Assembly (NCBI GenBank): GCA_965116245.1
Contig: OZ220497.1
Location: forward strand, 2,170,001 to 2,234,000
Direction of reading: 5' to 3'
DNA from: Poriferisodalis sp965116245
GTDB lineage: Bacteria > Actinomycetota > Acidimicrobiia > Acidimicrobiales > Poriferisodalaceae
DNA length: 64,000 nucleotides
A program made the translations under genes and the position numbers. Each line of letters begins with the position of its first letter. The stretch's first letter is position 1. Under the pieces are notes generated by a model. The model was given only the letters and a program-made list of their open reading frames with translations. It did not search any database and was not told the origin of the DNA. Below, piece after piece: positions 62,168-64,000 of the stretch.

Positions 62168-62389
62168 GTTGGTTTGCGGAGTCCGGTTGCCGCCATTGGA
62201 TTCAGGAACCGGCGTAGGGGTCGCAGACGGCGTAGTTTCATGTTGGTTTGCGGAGTCCGGTTGCCGCCATTGGATTCAGGAACCGGCGTAGGGGTCGCAG
62301 ACGGCGTAGTTTCATGTTGGTTTGCGGAGTCCGGTTGCCGCCATTGGGTTCAGGAACCGGCGTAGGGGTCGAAACCGGCGTGGCTTCAT
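62164..62389 (-). repeat. 74-bp unit x3 of decoy starts ahead of the histidine kinase
   Basis: On the minus strand three mini-ORFs of 25 residues start at 62389, 62315 and 62241. They read MKPRRFRPLRR (first) or MKLRRLRPLRR (next two) followed by FLNPMAATGLRKPT and stop. Each stop overlaps the following ATG as ATGA, and the last overlaps the true kinase start at 62167. The first decoy begins 1 base after the response regulator stop. Confidence 0.92.
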
Positions 62390-62390
62390 T

Positions 62391-63071
62391 TCAGACTCGT
62401 AGTTTGTAGCCCAGACCGCGAACTGTGACTACGTAGCGCGGATTGGGCGGATCATCCTCAATTTTGAGACGCAGCCGGCGGACGTGTACATCAACAAGTC
62501 GGCCATCACCGAAATAGTCGTAACCCCAGACTTGCTCCAGCAGGTGCTCGCGGCTCATCACTTTGCTGGGATGGTCGGACAGTTCGCACAGCAGTCGAAA
62601 CTCGGTTTTAGTTAGGTGCAGCTCTTGTCCGTGCTTGGTCACGACGCCCTCGTCGGGCGAGATTTCTAGGTCGCCTACCGTTCGCGGCAAACCGCTACCG
62701 TCCACTGTCCGGCTTCGCCGCAGCAACGCTCTGATACGCGCGCACAGTTCCTTGGGAGCAAAGGGCTTAGTTAGATAGTCGTCGGCTCCGGCTTCTAGGC
62801 CCGCGACCACGTCGCGCGTGTCGTCACGAGCGGTCACCATGATGATCGGTACATGGCTGATGCGCCTAATGGAGCGACACAGTTCAAAGCCGTCGAGACC
62901 GGGGAGCATGATGTCGACGAGCACTACATCGGTGTTGTCCGACGTGAAGCGCTCAAGTGCCTCCTCGTAAGACTCCGCCTCGTTAACGTGCCAGCCTTCG
63001 TCCTCTAGAGCTAGGCGCAGCGCAGTGCGAATGCGCTCGTCATCTTCAACAGCGAGCACGCTGGTAGTCAT
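62391..63071 (-). CDS. OmpR-family response regulator, MtrA-like
   Basis: A 226-residue regulator. Receiver domain with acid pocket VEDDE and phospho-acceptor Asp53 (VDIMLPGLDG), conserved Lys in YLTKPFAPKEL, and a winged-helix DNA-binding domain (TKTEFRLLCELSDHPSKVMSREHLLEQVWG, in parts; VDVHVRRLRLKIEDD). It is the partner of the kinase downstream. ATG 63071 overlaps the stop of the upstream gene (ATGA). Targets are not visible in the window. Confidence 0.92.
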   Translation of the reverse strand: MTTSVLAVEDDERIRTALRLALEDEGWHVNEAESYEEALERFTSDNTDVVLVDIMLPGLDGFELCRSIRRISHVPIIMVTARDDTRDVVAGLEAGADDYLTKPFAPKELCARIRALLRRSRTVDGSGLPRTVGDLEISPDEGVVTKHGQELHLTKTEFRLLCELSDHPSKVMSREHLLEQVWGYDYFGDGRLVDVHVRRLRLKIEDDPPNPRYVVTVRGLGYKLRV

Positions 63072-63703
63072 AATCGTGACGCCTCCGGGCTGAACTGCTG
63101 CGTACTGGACCGCTGCGTACTGGACCGCTGCGCACTGGACTTCTGTGTGCTGGGCTCTTGCGTACTGGACTTCACTTTAGTGAACTTCGGTTTGCTGAAC
63201 TTCCTCCCAATAGGGCGCTGCTTGGGTGGCGCGTTGTCCCTGCGATGTCGCACCGAAGCCTGGTCATTCCATTCGCTCATAGAGCGAAGTACGAGAGCTG
63301 CGAGTGCAGCCACTCCAGCCGCGGCTGCTAGAGCGCCGATTGCAGCTCCACCGAGCGTCGGACCGGTGCAGCGGTCGCTGCACTGGAGCGAACTCGTTGC
63401 GTATCCCGCTAGGCCGCCGCAAACAGCGGCGACGACGATGGCTACAAAAGCCACAGCCCGGGCTAGCACCGAGGGCAGCGCGGTGGGCGCCGCATCCAAA
63501 CCGAGCGCATCTGCGCCGTGACCGTGGCTAGCGGTGTTCTTAACGTGAGGCTCTTGCGCGCCTGCAGTTTCCGCAGAGCCCCCAGTTGCAGAGCCCCCAG
63601 TTGCAGAGCCCCCAGTTGCAGAGTCCCCAGTTGCAGATTTTCCAGTTGGCTGGCGCCCAGTCGACTGGGATTCAAGCTCGTGGCTCTCGCCATGCATGCT
63701 CAC
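63068..63703 (-). CDS. unknown membrane protein with two hydrophobic segments and repeat tails
   Basis: A 211-residue protein coupled by ATGA to the response regulator gene. The centre has two hydrophobic helices (VLARAVAFVAIVVAAVCGG and GAAIGALAAAAGVAALAALVL) joined by a short Cys-containing loop. Both tails are tandem repeats: ATGGSATGG at the N-terminus and SSTQRSSTQ at the C-terminus, each from 15-bp arrays. The start is GTG 63703. I do not recognise the family; the position suggests a role with the two-component system. Confidence 0.6.
   Translation of the reverse strand: MSMHGESHELESQSTGRQPTGKSATGDSATGGSATGGSATGGSAETAGAQEPHVKNTASHGHGADALGLDAAPTALPSVLARAVAFVAIVVAAVCGGLAGYATSSLQCSDRCTGPTLGGAAIGALAAAAGVAALAALVLRSMSEWNDQASVRHRRDNAPPKQRPIGRKFSKPKFTKVKSSTQEPSTQKSSAQRSSTQRSSTQQFSPEASRL
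63096..63200 (-). repeat. 15-bp unit x7 in the C-terminal tail of the membrane protein
   Basis: Units such as cgctgcgtactggac, drifting in sequence toward 63200. They encode the SSTQRSSTQ tail in frame. Confidence 0.85.
63583..63642 (-). repeat. 15-bp unit x4 in the N-terminal tail of the membrane protein
   Basis: cagttgcagagcccc, twice exact and twice altered; encodes the ATGGS repeats. Confidence 0.9.
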
Positions 63704-63861
63704 TAACTCAATGGTACGGCGAACAGCGAGAACGGCCGGTAGCGAGAACGGCCAGTATTGAGAACAGCTAGCGGCGAGTGCGGCCAGTGCTGGAACTCAG
63801 GGGTCTTACGTCCTGCGCGAAGCACTGGCTGACGCAAAGCGCTGGCTGACATACTGAGCGC

Positions 63862-64000
63862 ATGCCGCCAGAGTCACATCAATGGGCAGTTGCCAGCGGC
63901 ATCCTGGAGCACCAGGGCACCGTCCTAATGGTCAACAATCTCAGGCGCAGCGGCGCTACCGACTGGACAACTCCAGGCGGCGTTGTGGATCTGGGCGAGA
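63862..64000 (+). CDS. Nudix hydrolase, N-terminal part (runs off the window)
   Basis: From ATG 63862 the frame reads MPPESHQWAVASGILEHQG, then VLMVNNLRRSGATDW and TTPGGVVDLGE, which is the strand pattern and the GG(V/H)xxxGE start of a Nudix box. Nudix enzymes hydrolyse nucleoside diphosphates linked to other groups. Only 46 codons are visible, so the Nudix box itself is incomplete and the substrate class cannot be said. Confidence 0.75.
   Translation, partial: MPPESHQWAVASGILEHQGTVLMVNNLRRSGATDWTTPGGVVDLGE

Noticed and set aside
62100..62400. CRISPR array at the three 74-bp units
   Set aside because: The units are adjacent without unique spacers and encode copies of the kinase start.

Overview
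The window reads as a chromosome segment of a high-GC Gram-positive bacterium (Actinomycetota). The markers are a WhiB regulator, an MtrA/MtrB/LpqB-like two-component set, a PimB-like glycosyltransferase beside a START-domain protein, a C4 zinc-ribbon coiled-coil protein, a class A RNase P RNA, and many acyl-CoA dehydrogenase, CaiB/BaiF CoA-transferase and luciferase-like (LLM) genes. That last combination is common in uncultured Acidimicrobiia, but the class is my inference. Genes are dense, and many neighbours share a 4-nt ATGA/GTGA stop-start overlap.

Region 1 (1-21026) is catabolic: acyl-CoA dehydrogenase, amidohydrolase, CobW-type metallochaperone, LLM monooxygenase, orphan ABC ATPase, aminotransferase, an SDR plus limonene-epoxide-hydrolase-type pair, two CoA-transferases, MOSC protein, a biotin-dependent acyl-CoA carboxylase (alpha and beta), an acyl-CoA-dehydrogenase-fold flavoprotein and a double-length CoA-transferase. 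Together they could oxidise a terpenoid or branched substrate, open an epoxide, activate the acid to a CoA ester and carboxylate it.

Region 2 (21027-27414) is the accessory island. It holds a secreted two-domain fibronectin-III (FN3) protein behind a 15-C tract, a three-gene overlapping operon ending in an MNT-HEPN fusion, two different ISL3-family remnants or elements, and a broken second FN3 copy. A 13-base match to the Illumina adapter lies exactly on one junction, so part of this structure may be an assembly join. A third FN3 paralogue (37.4-38.5 kb) also carries a 15-C tract but is one base out of frame with its best start. The pair looks phase-variable.

Region 3 (27415-40797) holds an LLM oxidoreductase coupled to a BisC-like molybdoenzyme, a DUF6457-like protein, O-acetylhomoserine sulfhydrylase, a CoA-binding protein, an NHLRC2-like lipoprotein, a NagZ-type glycosidase, FN3-C, and a thiamine-binding lipoprotein with thiamine pyrophosphokinase. 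Region 4 (40863-64000) is housekeeping and envelope: class A PBP, zinc-ribbon protein, membrane protein, histidine phosphatase, rnpB, WhiB, a TrpD homologue, Ser/Thr kinase, QueG-like protein, GT4, START protein, aminotransferase, GlpK, TrkA plus two TrkH, and the two-component locus.

A feature that runs through the whole window is short tandem duplication (units of 8-74 bp, most often 15 bp). In coding linkers the unit is usually a multiple of three. At two genes (histidine phosphatase and histidine kinase) non-triplet duplications of the gene start have built chains of overlapping decoy mini-ORFs, each repeating the protein's own N-terminus, ahead of the intact gene.
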